From IMG/VR virus record IMGVR_UViG_3300042470_001114, positions 1 through 24,758 of that record: DNA of 24,758 nt. One strand, 5' to 3'. The position numbers and the translations under genes are program-made. Below the pieces are notes generated by a model. The model was not told where the DNA came from, searched no databases, and worked only from the letters and a program-made list of their open reading frames with translations. This document shows positions 13,112 to 20,063 of the stretch, in pieces. Each line of letters starts with the position of its first letter. The first letter of the stretch is position 1. The DNA is from a virus.

Positions 13112-13353
13112 TAATTTACGCTCATGTTTCTACTACAATTTTTACCACAATTTTCTGTCCAATTAGTTGATCCTTGGCAATTAGTAAAATAACGATAATT
13201 TCCACCGTCAACAAATCTATATACAGTGCATCCATCATGAGTAAACAATTTATCCACTTTAAAGTCTACACCTGCTGCAGTAGTTGACTCAGGTTGTTTT
13301 GCACTACAAGAAATTAAAGTAAGCAGTGTGAAAAATATAAGAAGGTATCTCAT
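13111..13353 (-). CDS. Small lipoprotein
   Basis: 80-aa product with a lipoprotein signal: MRYLLIFFTLLTLISC with lipobox Leu-Ile-Ser-Cys, Cys16 as lipidation site. The mature part has VDKLFTHDGCTVYRFVDGG and four more cysteines, similar to DUF4884-type small lipoproteins (from memory). Destined for the periplasm or outer membrane. It could act in lysis (Rz1-like) or surface exclusion; both are inference, since Rz1 proteins are usually Pro-rich and lie beside Rz. It sits inside the paralogue array, coupled by ATGA to copy D. Confidence 0.75.
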   Translation of the reverse strand: MRYLLIFFTLLTLISCSAKQPESTTAAGVDFKVDKLFTHDGCTVYRFVDGGNYRYFTNCQGSTNWTENCGKNCSRNMSVN

Positions 13354-13589
13354 TTTTCAATTCCAAAGTGTTTTAATATAATACGTTCACATCTTTTATA
13401 TAATGCTTGATCAACTTTATATTCAATATCGCTTTCATAAAGGTTGGGTTCTAATGATAGTAAGCATTCTTGTATAATAAGGTCAGCAAACTTTTCTATA
13501 GCCTTATGATCATAGTCATCCATACTATCCCAACAACCTTGGGCGGTCAGTCCTGCACGATACATTAGATCCTCAAGGCGACTATTCAT
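13350..13589 (-). CDS. Paralogue-array protein D
   Basis: 79-aa member: MNSRLEDLMYRAGLTAQGCW start, IEKFADLIIQECL core, HFGIEK end. The FGIE codons (GGAATTGAA) serve as the ribosome site of the lipoprotein gene. Start preceded by GGAG from the FGVEE codons of copy C. Function unknown. Confidence 0.75.
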   Translation of the reverse strand: MNSRLEDLMYRAGLTAQGCWDSMDDYDHKAIEKFADLIIQECLLSLEPNLYESDIEYKVDQALYKRCERIILKHFGIEK

Positions 13590-13876
13590 TCTTCAACTCC
13601 GAAATGTTGTTGGATTCCTCTGGCAATCTGCTCTTGGCTAGGAGGCACAGCCCATCTTGTTTCTTTAGCCACATCAGCACATTCCTGAACAATCAACTCG
13701 GCGAACTTTTCTCTACCTTTTTCACACGCAAACAAAAGACTGATGATTTCTGCTGGAGTGGCTACTCGCCATTCGCCATCTTCTCGGCGAAGAATTTCAC
13801 GATCATTGTAATCCCACATGCCATCTATTACAGGTAGTTCAGCCTGTTCAGCCAGTTCCTTAATTCGTTCGTTCAT
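13586..13876 (-). CDS. Paralogue-array protein C
   Basis: 96-aa member from ATG 13876: MNERIKELAEQAELPVIDGM, a 30-residue insertion containing REDGEWRVATPAEIISLLFA, REKFAELIVQECADV, and a HFGVEE end. The best match to the family consensus. AGAAG is the only ribosome site. Base composition of copies B and C is richer in GC than neighbours, which hints at recent arrival or duplication. Confidence 0.8.
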   Translation of the reverse strand: MNERIKELAEQAELPVIDGMWDYNDREILRREDGEWRVATPAEIISLLFACEKGREKFAELIVQECADVAKETRWAVPPSQEQIARGIQQHFGVEE

Positions 13877-13886
13877 TCTTCTAATC

Positions 13887-13970
13887 CTAATTCTTTTGCC
13901 AGCCCCAAACAAAACCAGTGACAAAACCTATCACATAACAGGCCAGCAGTGCCAAACCAATCTCGTTCAT
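13887..13970 (-). CDS. Tiny membrane protein in the array
   Basis: 27-aa product (MNEIGLALLACYVIGFVTGF then VWGWQKN): one transmembrane segment with a short basic tail. ATG at 13970 or 13973; GGAG lies 4-7 nt upstream. Function unknown. Confidence 0.55.
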   Translation of the reverse strand: MNEIGLALLACYVIGFVTGFVWGWQKN

Positions 13971-13973
13971 CAT

Positions 13974-14081
13974 TCAACTCCAAAGATATTTGATTAAGGC
14001 AGCAGCAAATAACAAGTGTATAATACCTTTACAAATAGCAAACACACTTGTCCAGAAAAAGTGTAATTCTAATCGATTCAT
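13974..14081 (-). CDS. Tiny membrane protein in the array
   Basis: 35-aa product, MNRLELHFFWTSVFAICKGI then IHLLFAAALIKYLWS: mostly hydrophobic, one or two membrane segments. Start uses the ribosome site GGAGTTGA from the upstream FGVE codons. The same 16-nt junction (GGAGTTGAATGATGAA) recurs at its own end, before the 27-aa gene. Confidence 0.55.
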   Translation of the reverse strand: MNRLELHFFWTSVFAICKGIIHLLFAAALIKYLWS

Positions 14082-14311
14082 CATTCAACTCCGAAATGTT
14101 CTTTTAATGAAACCACTCCAAGGTTCAACCCGCCCTGAATAGGCATTGGAACTCCTGACCTTTTTATTTTTTCCAGTTCGGAAATACATTCTCTAACAAT
14201 CAACTCGGCGAACTTTTCAGCAAAGTATACATGTTCTTCGCTAGCAAAAGGTGCATGAGCATCTGCCCAATCTTGAGCTTGTTCAGCAAGTTCTCGTATT
14301 TTCTTGTTCAT
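14081..14311 (-). CDS. Paralogue-array protein B
   Basis: 76-aa member: MNKKIRELAEQAQDWADAHA start, AEKFAELIVRECISELEKI core, VSLKEHFGVE end. It starts in a TAATG overlap with the 31-aa gene; the end codons give the ribosome site for the next gene. Function unknown. Confidence 0.8.
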   Translation of the reverse strand: MNKKIRELAEQAQDWADAHAPFASEEHVYFAEKFAELIVRECISELEKIKRSGVPMPIQGGLNLGVVSLKEHFGVE

Positions 14312-14406
14312 TATACTTTCCTATTAAGGACAAACCCTTTAAAGTAGATAAAAAAAGCTTTAGTAACATGCTTCATTTGACGTAAATAATATTGACGGTA
14401 TGACAT
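14311..14406 (-). CDS. Tiny basic protein in the array
   Basis: 31-aa product, MSYRQYYLRQMKHVTKAFFI then YFKGFVLNRKV: basic, aromatic, amphipathic. TAATG overlaps at both ends with array members A and B support it. Function unknown. Confidence 0.5.
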   Translation of the reverse strand: MSYRQYYLRQMKHVTKAFFIYFKGFVLNRKV

Positions 14407-14600
14407 TATTCCATTCCAAAATGTTCTTTAATGGCTCGTGCAGTGGCACTATCACCATTAAACACTGCAAGTTTAACACATTCAAAAAGAATTAAATTAG
14501 CAAATTGCTCTAGATCGGGTTGTGCAAATGGAATCTCAAAGCCTAACCTGTCATACTTTCTTGTAGCCTGTTCAGCTAATAACTTAATTTGTTCATTCAT
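14406..14600 (-). CDS. Paralogue-array protein A
   Basis: 64-aa member and the shortest: MNEQIKLLAEQATRKYDRLG, LEQFANLILFECVKLAV, AIKEHFGME. Family consensus over A-E is MNxxIxxLAxQA, variable linker, EKFAxLIxxEC, variable linker, IxxHFGxE. ATGA overlap with the upstream tiny membrane gene. Function unknown. Confidence 0.8.
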   Translation of the reverse strand: MNEQIKLLAEQATRKYDRLGFEIPFAQPDLEQFANLILFECVKLAVFNGDSATARAIKEHFGME

Positions 14601-14695
14601 TGAATTAGTCCTGTCAATAACATAATTACAGTAGCAATAAAAATTAAAATCATACCAATACCAACTATAACATCATGCATAAGCGATTCATTCAT
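14597..14695 (-). CDS. Tiny membrane protein
   Basis: 32-aa product: MNESLMHDV then one long hydrophobic segment (IVGIGMILIFIATVIMLLTG). GGATTAAAA precedes the ATG. ATGA overlap with array member A. Function unknown. Confidence 0.55.
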   Translation of the reverse strand: MNESLMHDVIVGIGMILIFIATVIMLLTGLIQ

Positions 14696-14705
14696 TTTTA
14701 ATCCG

Positions 14706-14885
14706 TTAAGGGTCAATTATACAACTTTTAAACCTATCTTTAGTATCTAATACAACCTTACCCGATTTTTCTTTACATTTTGCTATATGCTGATCGGTAA
14801 AATAGTACTCTAATTGGATAACATAATGCATGCTAACACAGAAAAAAGCAATACCAACAACAATTTTAAGAATATTACTTAACAT
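14706..14885 (-). CDS. Small membrane-anchored protein
   Basis: 59-aa product from ATG 14885 (MLSNILKIVVGIAFFCVSMH): one N-terminal transmembrane segment, then a mostly charged tail with two cysteines (AKCKEKSGKVV, KSCIIDP). Could be exported with the tail outside the cytoplasm. It overlaps the end of the upstream gene by 11 nt. Function unknown. Confidence 0.6.
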   Translation of the reverse strand: MLSNILKIVVGIAFFCVSMHYVIQLEYYFTDQHIAKCKEKSGKVVLDTKDRFKSCIIDP

Positions 14886-15045
14886 CTTTGGCAATTTGGG
14901 CAAGTTGTTTTAAATCATCATATGTAGTTTGACAATCATACAAAAACCACAGGATATCTGTCAACGGTTTTTTTTGATCAATCATATCCTGTAGCATATC
15001 TACTGTTCGTACATGTTGTACAAACATTGTTCCACCTGAGTACAT
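14875..15045 (-). CDS. Hypothetical protein
   Basis: 56-aa product from ATG 15045 (MYSGGTMFVQHVRTVDMLQD): acidic, helical, ILWFLYDCQTTYDDLKQLAQ. GGAG lies 8 nt upstream, inside the last codons of the preceding gene, which decided this start. Function unknown. Confidence 0.6.
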   Translation of the reverse strand: MYSGGTMFVQHVRTVDMLQDMIDQKKPLTDILWFLYDCQTTYDDLKQLAQIAKDVK

Positions 15046-15046
15046 T

Positions 15047-15367
15047 TTACATGCTCCAATAAAGTTCACTTGAAGGATCACAACAGCGTGGCGTATCTGC
15101 AGGAATCACAACTTTTTCACCTGTCATGTAGTTTTTAACAGTTTTCATTTCTTCAGTGGGTATTTCAACTTTTTCTACCTTCATCATCTTAAGGTAAGAA
15201 TCAGACGCACACATTCTAATTGTGTTGGACTTCCCCATAATTTCAATAATGATCCAAGGGGTCATTTTGTTATTACCTGCAGGGGCAAGAAAGATTTTTT
15301 TGATAGTACCGAGAAGGTTACCTGCTGCGGAATCCCAAGAAATCGTGTCAGTTACATTCAAGTTCAT
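15047..15367 (-). CDS. Conserved T4-like phage protein
   Basis: 106-aa protein: MNLNVTDTISWDSAAGNLLG, a beta-rich middle (TPWIIIEIMGKSNTIRMCAS), SYLKMMKVEKV, then a C-terminal tail with PRCCDPSSELYWSM. I recall close relatives in marine T4-like phages, no function. AAGGAG lies 8 nt before ATG 15367. First gene after the strongest early promoter of the window, so probably made very early. Confidence 0.75.
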   Translation of the reverse strand: MNLNVTDTISWDSAAGNLLGTIKKIFLAPAGNNKMTPWIIIEIMGKSNTIRMCASDSYLKMMKVEKVEIPTEEMKTVKNYMTGEKVVIPADTPRCCDPSSELYWSM

Positions 15368-15397
15368 CTCAATCTCCTTGTTAATCACCATACATGT

Positions 15398-15426
15398 AGT
15401 ATATGAAAAAACAAGGAGTGTGTCAA
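15398..15426 (-). promoter_or_regulatory. Near-consensus sigma70 early promoter
   Basis: TTGACA (15426-15421), exactly 17 nt, TATACT (15403-15398), minus strand; start site near 15391, leader about 24 nt. It opens the long small-gene operon. The upstream gap 15427-15454 has an all-AT 8-bp inverted repeat (TTTTAAAT / ATTTAAAA). Confidence 0.85.
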
Positions 15427-15454
15427 GCGTTTTTTAAATGTTGATTTAAAACAA

Positions 15455-15646
15455 CTACAGATCTTTTATTTCATCGAAACATTTAAGGCAAATTGCTTTA
15501 TGTGCAGGTCCCCTGTTTGGACTAATAGAGGCATTACACATTCTGCATAGTATGAATGCGTGTGTGACAATTTGTCCCTTTTCAGCTTCGTAAATAGGGT
15601 TACCATCACTATAATATCCTAAAATTGGTTTGTCAGTGTTTTCCAT
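15455..15646 (-). CDS. Small zinc-ribbon protein
   Basis: 63-aa protein with a four-cysteine zinc ribbon: CRMC, 16 residues with SPNRGPAHKAI, then CLKC. N-terminal MENTDKPILGYYSDGNPIYE. The ATG at 15646 was chosen over TTG 15658; it directly follows the oxygenase stop codon. Last gene of the UvdE operon. Function unknown; such ribbons bind nucleic acid or protein. Confidence 0.7.
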   Translation of the reverse strand: MENTDKPILGYYSDGNPIYEAEKGQIVTHAFILCRMCNASISPNRGPAHKAICLKCFDEIKDL

Positions 15647-15647
15647 A

Positions 15648-16220
15648 TTAAAATTCAATCCATCCTGTTATAATATACTTATCATTGCTTATTGGTGGAT
15701 TACCACGATGTGTATGTGTAAATCCTGCGGGAAACATTAATACTCTACCTGTTTCAGCTTTTACTCGTTTTGGGTAGTACAAGAACTCTGTTTCTCCACC
15801 TTCATCGACTGTATTTAGGTATACCGTAAAAGTTAATAATCTCACTGCTGTGTCTCTACTTGCAGTTTCACAATGCCAAATATGATACCCACCTCCAATC
15901 AATGTTTTCTGCATTCTAATTTGATGAATGCCATGACTATCTAGTGCAGAAAGAATATCAAATTTATCTGTGTAACTTTTATAAATATTGTCCCATAGAA
16001 TTTTATTGAAGGTTGATGTTATTTCCCTAGATGCTTCCATTCTAACAATAATATCGGTTGCAGTAGGGAAAATTGTGATATCATCTTTTTCATAACGTGG
16101 GGCATAATTCTTTCTTGTATGTCCAAATCCCGAAGATGATAGCGCATCAAAAAATAGTATCGCTTCATTGCAAAATTCAGGACTAAAAACTTTATCCTCT
16201 ATGTAAATAAAATCATTCAT
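15648..16220 (-). CDS. 2OG-Fe(II) oxygenase (prolyl-4-hydroxylase-like)
   Basis: 190-aa dioxygenase. GGGYHIWHCE at 109-118 carries the first iron ligands as His116-x-Glu118, unusual for the more common HxD. EGGETEFLYYPKRV near 140-153 and FPAGFTHTHRGNPP near 163-176 carry the distal His, and KYIITGWIEF closes the double-stranded beta helix. The substrate is unknown: protein side chains or modified bases are possible. It overlaps the 5'-nuclease gene by 8 nt. Confidence 0.85.
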   Translation of the reverse strand: MNDFIYIEDKVFSPEFCNEAILFFDALSSSGFGHTRKNYAPRYEKDDITIFPTATDIIVRMEASREITSTFNKILWDNIYKSYTDKFDILSALDSHGIHQIRMQKTLIGGGYHIWHCETASRDTAVRLLTFTVYLNTVDEGGETEFLYYPKRVKAETGRVLMFPAGFTHTHRGNPPISNDKYIITGWIEF

Positions 16221-17244
16221 GTATTAAATTTCCAACATATGGTTTCTTTAACCAATCTAGATAATAATCTGCTGATTCTGATATTTTAATCAATTGGTAT
16301 TTACCACAAAATCTCATAAATTCTATACCAATTTGCCCAACAGGTTTTTTATTTACAACTTCTGTTATGACTGTATCAAGTGCATCTTTGATTTCTTGTG
16401 GTTGCATAGTCAAATCAATAAGCACACGATTACGTTCATAATCATCTTTGACTTTGTGTTCTATACCGTTATGATCAACCCAATGCTGCTGCATAACATT
16501 GTTCCAATTAAATCCTTTTTTCTCACGATCAGCATAAGCTTCAATCAATCCAATGGTTTTTTTGGTGGATTTTTTACGTACACCTGGGTAAGCACTGAAA
16601 ATATTGTCAGTACTATCACCACGCATACATTTTTCAAACAGTATAAATTGTGGATCACCTAATGTTTTATGCTCTTTGGTTTTGTTGTCAATTACCTTTT
16701 TACCGTTTTCATCAAAGTATCCATCAATGGTAATAAGTTGATTAGCTAAACTATTGTAACGTTGAACATTAGACGCAATCAATTGATCAAAGTCAGTATC
16801 ACTACTTATAATAACATGATCATTATTTGGGTGAAGTTGGATAAAACGTGCAATGATATCGTCTGCTTCCGCATTATTACATCGTATGACTGATACATTG
16901 GTTTTATCGTTAAGAAACTTTATAAACTCATTGTAGGTATTATTAAACAAATCATCTAATTCTACTTCACTTTGTGTTTTTGCAGCTTCTTTAACCATAC
17001 GGTTACGTTTGTATGGTTCGTAAAACTGTTTACGCCAACTACGTCCTTCAAGGGCAAAAACAACATGTACAGGTGCTTGTCCACTAAATTTGCGAACCAT
17101 AGTGTGCGCACTTTGTAGTGTAAGATGTAATGCCATACCAACACGTTCATCATCGGTTTGGCTACGACTAGCAATATATTTTGATTTAAAAAATAAGTTA
17201 GCGGTATCAATAATGATGTACTTAACTGACTTCGGATCTTCCAT
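16213..17244 (-). CDS. Phage 5'-3' exonuclease (RNase H/FEN family)
   Basis: 343-aa nuclease of the T4 RNase H / T5 5'-nuclease type. Acidic metal ligands appear as YIIIDTANLF (N-terminus), EADDIIARF and SSDTDFDQL (middle), and RGDSTDNIFSAYPGVRKKST (helix-hairpin-helix region). FYEPYKRNR is the helical-arch basic motif. It removes RNA primers and 5' flaps from lagging strands. ATG 17244 was chosen over TTG 17250. It overlaps the end of the upstream gene. Confidence 0.92.
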   Translation of the reverse strand: MEDPKSVKYIIIDTANLFFKSKYIASRSQTDDERVGMALHLTLQSAHTMVRKFSGQAPVHVVFALEGRSWRKQFYEPYKRNRMVKEAAKTQSEVELDDLFNNTYNEFIKFLNDKTNVSVIRCNNAEADDIIARFIQLHPNNDHVIISSDTDFDQLIASNVQRYNSLANQLITIDGYFDENGKKVIDNKTKEHKTLGDPQFILFEKCMRGDSTDNIFSAYPGVRKKSTKKTIGLIEAYADREKKGFNWNNVMQQHWVDHNGIEHKVKDDYERNRVLIDLTMQPQEIKDALDTVITEVVNKKPVGQIGIEFMRFCGKYQLIKISESADYYLDWLKKPYVGNLIHE

Positions 17245-17647
17245 TTCCAATGTTCCTTGATCTAACTACACGGATATCAGCGTCACGGTTTCTAGGATCA
17301 GCATCTTGTTGCTCGTATACTTCTAGTGCAATATTACGACAAACTGTTTGGAACCAACGATCAACAATATCAACATCGCTATCTGTTTCACGCAATTTGT
17401 AACCTGCTTTGATCAAGTTTATCACGAACTTATCGTTAAAGTCAAGTTCAAAACTTCCTGAATTAATATTACTTGGATCTACCTCAACACTAGTAATAGC
17501 TACGTAAGGTTCATTGTTATTAGTTGCAATTTCTTTTGGGCTAAGTTGCTCTTCTTTTTTCTTACGTTCTTTTTTTGCTTCAGTTTTTGGTGGTTCGGGT
17601 GGAATAGGTACAGGCTTATTCCACAATGCTTTTAACTTTTCAAACAT
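17222..17647 (-). CDS. Conserved hypothetical protein
   Basis: 141-aa protein. MFEKLKALWNKPVPIPPEPP leads to a Lys/Glu-rich, probably disordered linker (KKERKKKEEQ) and then a conserved-looking domain with FVINLIKAGYKLRETDSDVD and DRWFQTVCRNIALEVYEQ. Seen in marine T4-like phages as I recall, function unknown. GAGG from the UvdE 3' end lies 7 nt upstream. Confidence 0.75.
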   Translation of the reverse strand: MFEKLKALWNKPVPIPPEPPKTEAKKERKKKEEQLSPKEIATNNNEPYVAITSVEVDPSNINSGSFELDFNDKFVINLIKAGYKLRETDSDVDIVDRWFQTVCRNIALEVYEQQDADPRNRDADIRVVRSRNIGNGRSEVS

Positions 17648-18686
17648 AACAATCCTCTACAAGAATCATACTATTCTTTTTATGTTCTTCATACAGCTTA
17701 AAGCTAGCAAGATTTTTTGCTTTGCTTTCGCACATCATATCACCCCATACCCAATGAGACATTGCCCAACGGTTAACTGCACTGTTCCAAAAGAAATCAC
17801 TATGTGCACGTAGGTCTTGTTTCTTATGACCACTTTCAGTTAATAATTGAAAGTTAGGCATAGTATGCTTATCGTGTTTTACCAATACATCCTCACGACT
17901 GACAGAATAATGGATGACAGGGCGCACACCCCTCCAACTATGTATAACCCTATCGATGCGTTCATCATCCAAGGCGATATACTGTCCTGTTTTACACCAA
18001 TGGTGATGAATATCAAGGACAATAGGAACAATATCACTAAGTTGAAGGCAATCATCGAGTCCATAGGTTATTTCTTCGTTTTCAATTGTAATACAACTGC
18101 GGGATTCGGGTGAGAGTTTTGCATACGCACGTCTGAAACCTGTGGCACCTTGTTTACCCGCAAGGTGGACGTTGATCTTAAAGTCCTGAAAGCTTTTTCC
18201 AAACCCCATGTAACGGGCCATATCCGCATGATATTCAAACTCCTTTAACGAATTCTCAACAATATTCTCGTTATCACTAGCAAGAACACAAAACTGACCA
18301 GGATGAAAAGACAAACGTACACCGTTTTCTCTAGCACTATCACCAATAACTGCAAAATGGCGTTCAAGATATCGAACAACATCAGGTTGCTGATAGAAAT
18401 AACTCCATGATGGCTCAGTGTATACAGGAAGGAGATCACTACTAAGGCGAACCATCCTAAGGTCTTCATCTAATTCTCCTACACGTTTGACTAGTAACCG
18501 TGTTGCTTCGATGTTACCCTTCATTAAGTTCCAAAGTTTATCTTCAGCAACACTGCGTACTTGTTTATTTAACCAAGTACGGGTTGTAGTACCTGTATTG
18601 TATTTCTTGCAATCATCAGTGGGTTTGATACCATTGACTTGATCAGCATTGTCAATCCATTTACAGGCAAATCCTAGTCTACGCAT
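17640..18686 (-). CDS. uvsE: UV-damage endonuclease (UvdE/UvsE family)
   Basis: 348-aa TIM-barrel endonuclease. Family motifs: RLGFACKW at the start, VRLSFHPGQFCVLAS (metal-binding His), NVHLAGK, ITIENEE (catalytic Glu), LDIHHHWC, VIHYSVSRE, RAHSDFFWN. UvdE nicks 5' of cyclobutane dimers, 6-4 photoproducts and other lesions. Phages in sunlit water need it, whereas T4 uses the unrelated DenV. Full length for the family. It follows the 68-aa gene by 2 nt and overlaps the next by 8. Confidence 0.93.
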   Translation of the reverse strand: MRRLGFACKWIDNADQVNGIKPTDDCKKYNTGTTTRTWLNKQVRSVAEDKLWNLMKGNIEATRLLVKRVGELDEDLRMVRLSSDLLPVYTEPSWSYFYQQPDVVRYLERHFAVIGDSARENGVRLSFHPGQFCVLASDNENIVENSLKEFEYHADMARYMGFGKSFQDFKINVHLAGKQGATGFRRAYAKLSPESRSCITIENEEITYGLDDCLQLSDIVPIVLDIHHHWCKTGQYIALDDERIDRVIHSWRGVRPVIHYSVSREDVLVKHDKHTMPNFQLLTESGHKKQDLRAHSDFFWNSAVNRWAMSHWVWGDMMCESKAKNLASFKLYEEHKKNSMILVEDCYV

Positions 18687-18688
18687 GA

Positions 18689-18895
18689 TTAAGAATTCTC
18701 AATAAGTTGTGCGGCAAGTTCGTTAAGTTGTTTACGTGGAATAAACAACTCAAAAGTACTAGTCATTATACACTTATTTTTCTCTACATCCCACAGTTCT
18801 CGTGTAAACGTAACATTACGTAAATCAGTAGGTGATACACATGAATCTACATTCATGTATAGTTTAAAGTCAGGACGATCAACAAGATATTTCAT
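18689..18895 (-). CDS. Conserved hypothetical protein, leader gene of the UvdE operon
   Basis: 68-aa protein (MKYLVDRPDFKLYMNVDSCV): beta-rich, with a C-terminal helix RKQLNELAAQLIENS. The ATG at 18895 was chosen over 18907 because GGAGG is 5 nt before it. First product of the TATAAT promoter. Function unknown. Confidence 0.65.
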   Translation of the reverse strand: MKYLVDRPDFKLYMNVDSCVSPTDLRNVTFTRELWDVEKNKCIMTSTFELFIPRKQLNELAAQLIENS

Positions 18896-18911
18896 AACTA
18901 CCTCCATAAGA

Positions 18912-18932
18912 TATCCTAATTATATCAGGATA
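18912..18932. promoter_or_regulatory. Inverted repeat over the -10 box (possible operator)
   Basis: TATCCT, 9 nt, AGGATA: perfect 6-bp arms flanking the TATAAT box of the UvdE-operon promoter and reaching the predicted start site. Its position suits a repressor site. Confidence 0.4.
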
Positions 18933-18947
18933 ATAATAAAATAACAA
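18919..18947 (-). promoter_or_regulatory. Sigma70-like promoter of the UvdE operon
   Basis: TTGTTA (18947-18942), 17 nt, TATAAT (18924-18919) with an extended TG at -15. Start site near 18912, short leader with GGAGG. Confidence 0.75.
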
Positions 18948-18948
18948 T

Positions 18949-18964
18949 GTGGTATTTTTACCAC
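18949..18964 (-). terminator. Weak terminator-like hairpin
   Basis: GTGGTA, AAAA loop, TACCAC on the minus strand, covering the nucleotidyltransferase stop codon, followed by a broken U-rich stretch. Probably only partial termination. Confidence 0.4.
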
Positions 18965-19437
18965 TTTTCGGATTGATTGACCCGTTGCATTTCAGCCTCC
19001 ATAACACGCTTGCGCAATGAACTTGAGCTAAAGCTATGGTCACGCCCATTATAAATTAATTCTATCCCACGGTCAAGGCATATCTGTTTTCCTGTAAAAT
19101 CTTTATCTTTGTATTCAATACCTAGTATTCTCATATCAATAGGCAGAACAAGAAACAAATCTTCAAGGTCTTTTTCTGTATTGTAGATAACAATTTCATC
19201 AACAAAACGTGTAGCACTAAGTTGTATTTGTCGTTCTACGATAGACTGTACAGGTCGATTTTTTGTAGGTCTATCTAAACTAGCATCATTTTGTAGGGCA
19301 GCGATAAGATAGTCACAGTGTTGTTTGGCTTCAGATAACATAGCAATATGCCCTGCATGAAGCAAATCAAATTGGCTACAAGTAATACCAATTTTTAGAC
19401 CACTATTTTTCAGTTCTTTTATACGGTTAAATATCAT
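18958..19437 (-). CDS. Cytidylyltransferase-like nucleotidyltransferase
   Basis: 159-aa Rossmann-type nucleotidyltransferase. GITCSQFDLLHAGHIAML has the HxGH signature at 27-30; RPTKNRPVQSIVERQ near 56-70 and SSSSLRKRV at 137-145 equal the late ISTT/SSSxLR motif. Close to glycerol-3-phosphate or ADP-heptose type cytidylyl/adenylyltransferases; NMN adenylyltransferase is another reading. Likely activates a small phosphate compound with CTP or ATP; substrate unknown. It overlaps the oxygenase by 11 nt. Confidence 0.85.
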   Translation of the reverse strand: MIFNRIKELKNSGLKIGITCSQFDLLHAGHIAMLSEAKQHCDYLIAALQNDASLDRPTKNRPVQSIVERQIQLSATRFVDEIVIYNTEKDLEDLFLVLPIDMRILGIEYKDKDFTGKQICLDRGIELIYNGRDHSFSSSSLRKRVMEAEMQRVNQSEKW

Positions 19438-20062
19438 TTTTCAGCTTTATTAAAAAATTTAGTACGATTCTATATCCTGTTTTTGGATGCGATCCTGCGT
19501 GAAGTACGGATCCATCCATTAAGATTAATTGACCTTTTTTAGATTCAACCTTATGACTTATTTTGAATGGCTTTTCATCGTTTTCAAAAATATACGTAAA
19601 GCCATCTGAGTCGTTGACGTGATATATACCTACGACATACTTATCATCGGGTTTTATCACTTTTTTATCTTTAGTTAAACGATAATAATCGTAATGAGGA
19701 GGATTATAAAGTTTATCAGTCTTATAGAATGTTTGTAAATTAGCTTTAACTTTGACAATACTTTCTATTTTATTTTGGTCAATGTTAATATAATTTATAA
19801 ATTTTTTAATAATTGGATAATATGGAGATATTATCTGATCATCTTCCATAAAAAGATGAGTTAAATGATAATATTCAAAAGTGTTTTCGTCAAAATAGTA
19901 ATCTTTTCTGACTAGATCACCATTTTCATACGAAGTTTCTACCTCATGATATGTAGTTAAATTTAAACCATACCATGGAAAATTTATACGTGTAAATGTA
20001 TCGTATATTTCTTGTTCAAAACTATAAGGTATTGATTTTTCAAATATGTATATAAAAGACAT
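19427..20062 (-). CDS. 2OG-Fe(II) oxygenase
   Basis: 211-aa dioxygenase. PPHYDYYR holds the iron ligands His123-x-Asp125, DGSVLHAGSHPKTGYRIVLN holds His188 and the 2-oxoglutarate-binding Arg198. Tyr/Phe-rich N-terminal half. Similar phage enzymes are common in marine T4-like phages; substrate unknown. Its GGGGGAAG ribosome site is locked in the 12-bp hairpin just upstream, so translation from read-through transcripts should be poor. Confidence 0.87.
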   Translation of the reverse strand: MSFIYIFEKSIPYSFEQEIYDTFTRINFPWYGLNLTTYHEVETSYENGDLVRKDYYFDENTFEYYHLTHLFMEDDQIISPYYPIIKKFINYINIDQNKIESIVKVKANLQTFYKTDKLYNPPHYDYYRLTKDKKVIKPDDKYVVGIYHVNDSDGFTYIFENDEKPFKISHKVESKKGQLILMDGSVLHAGSHPKTGYRIVLNFLIKLKNDI

Positions 20063-20063
20063 T

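Noticed and set aside
16294-16662. 122-codon plus-strand open frame
   Set aside because: Lies wholly antisense to the 5'-nuclease, whose motifs are clear; no ribosome site or promoter.
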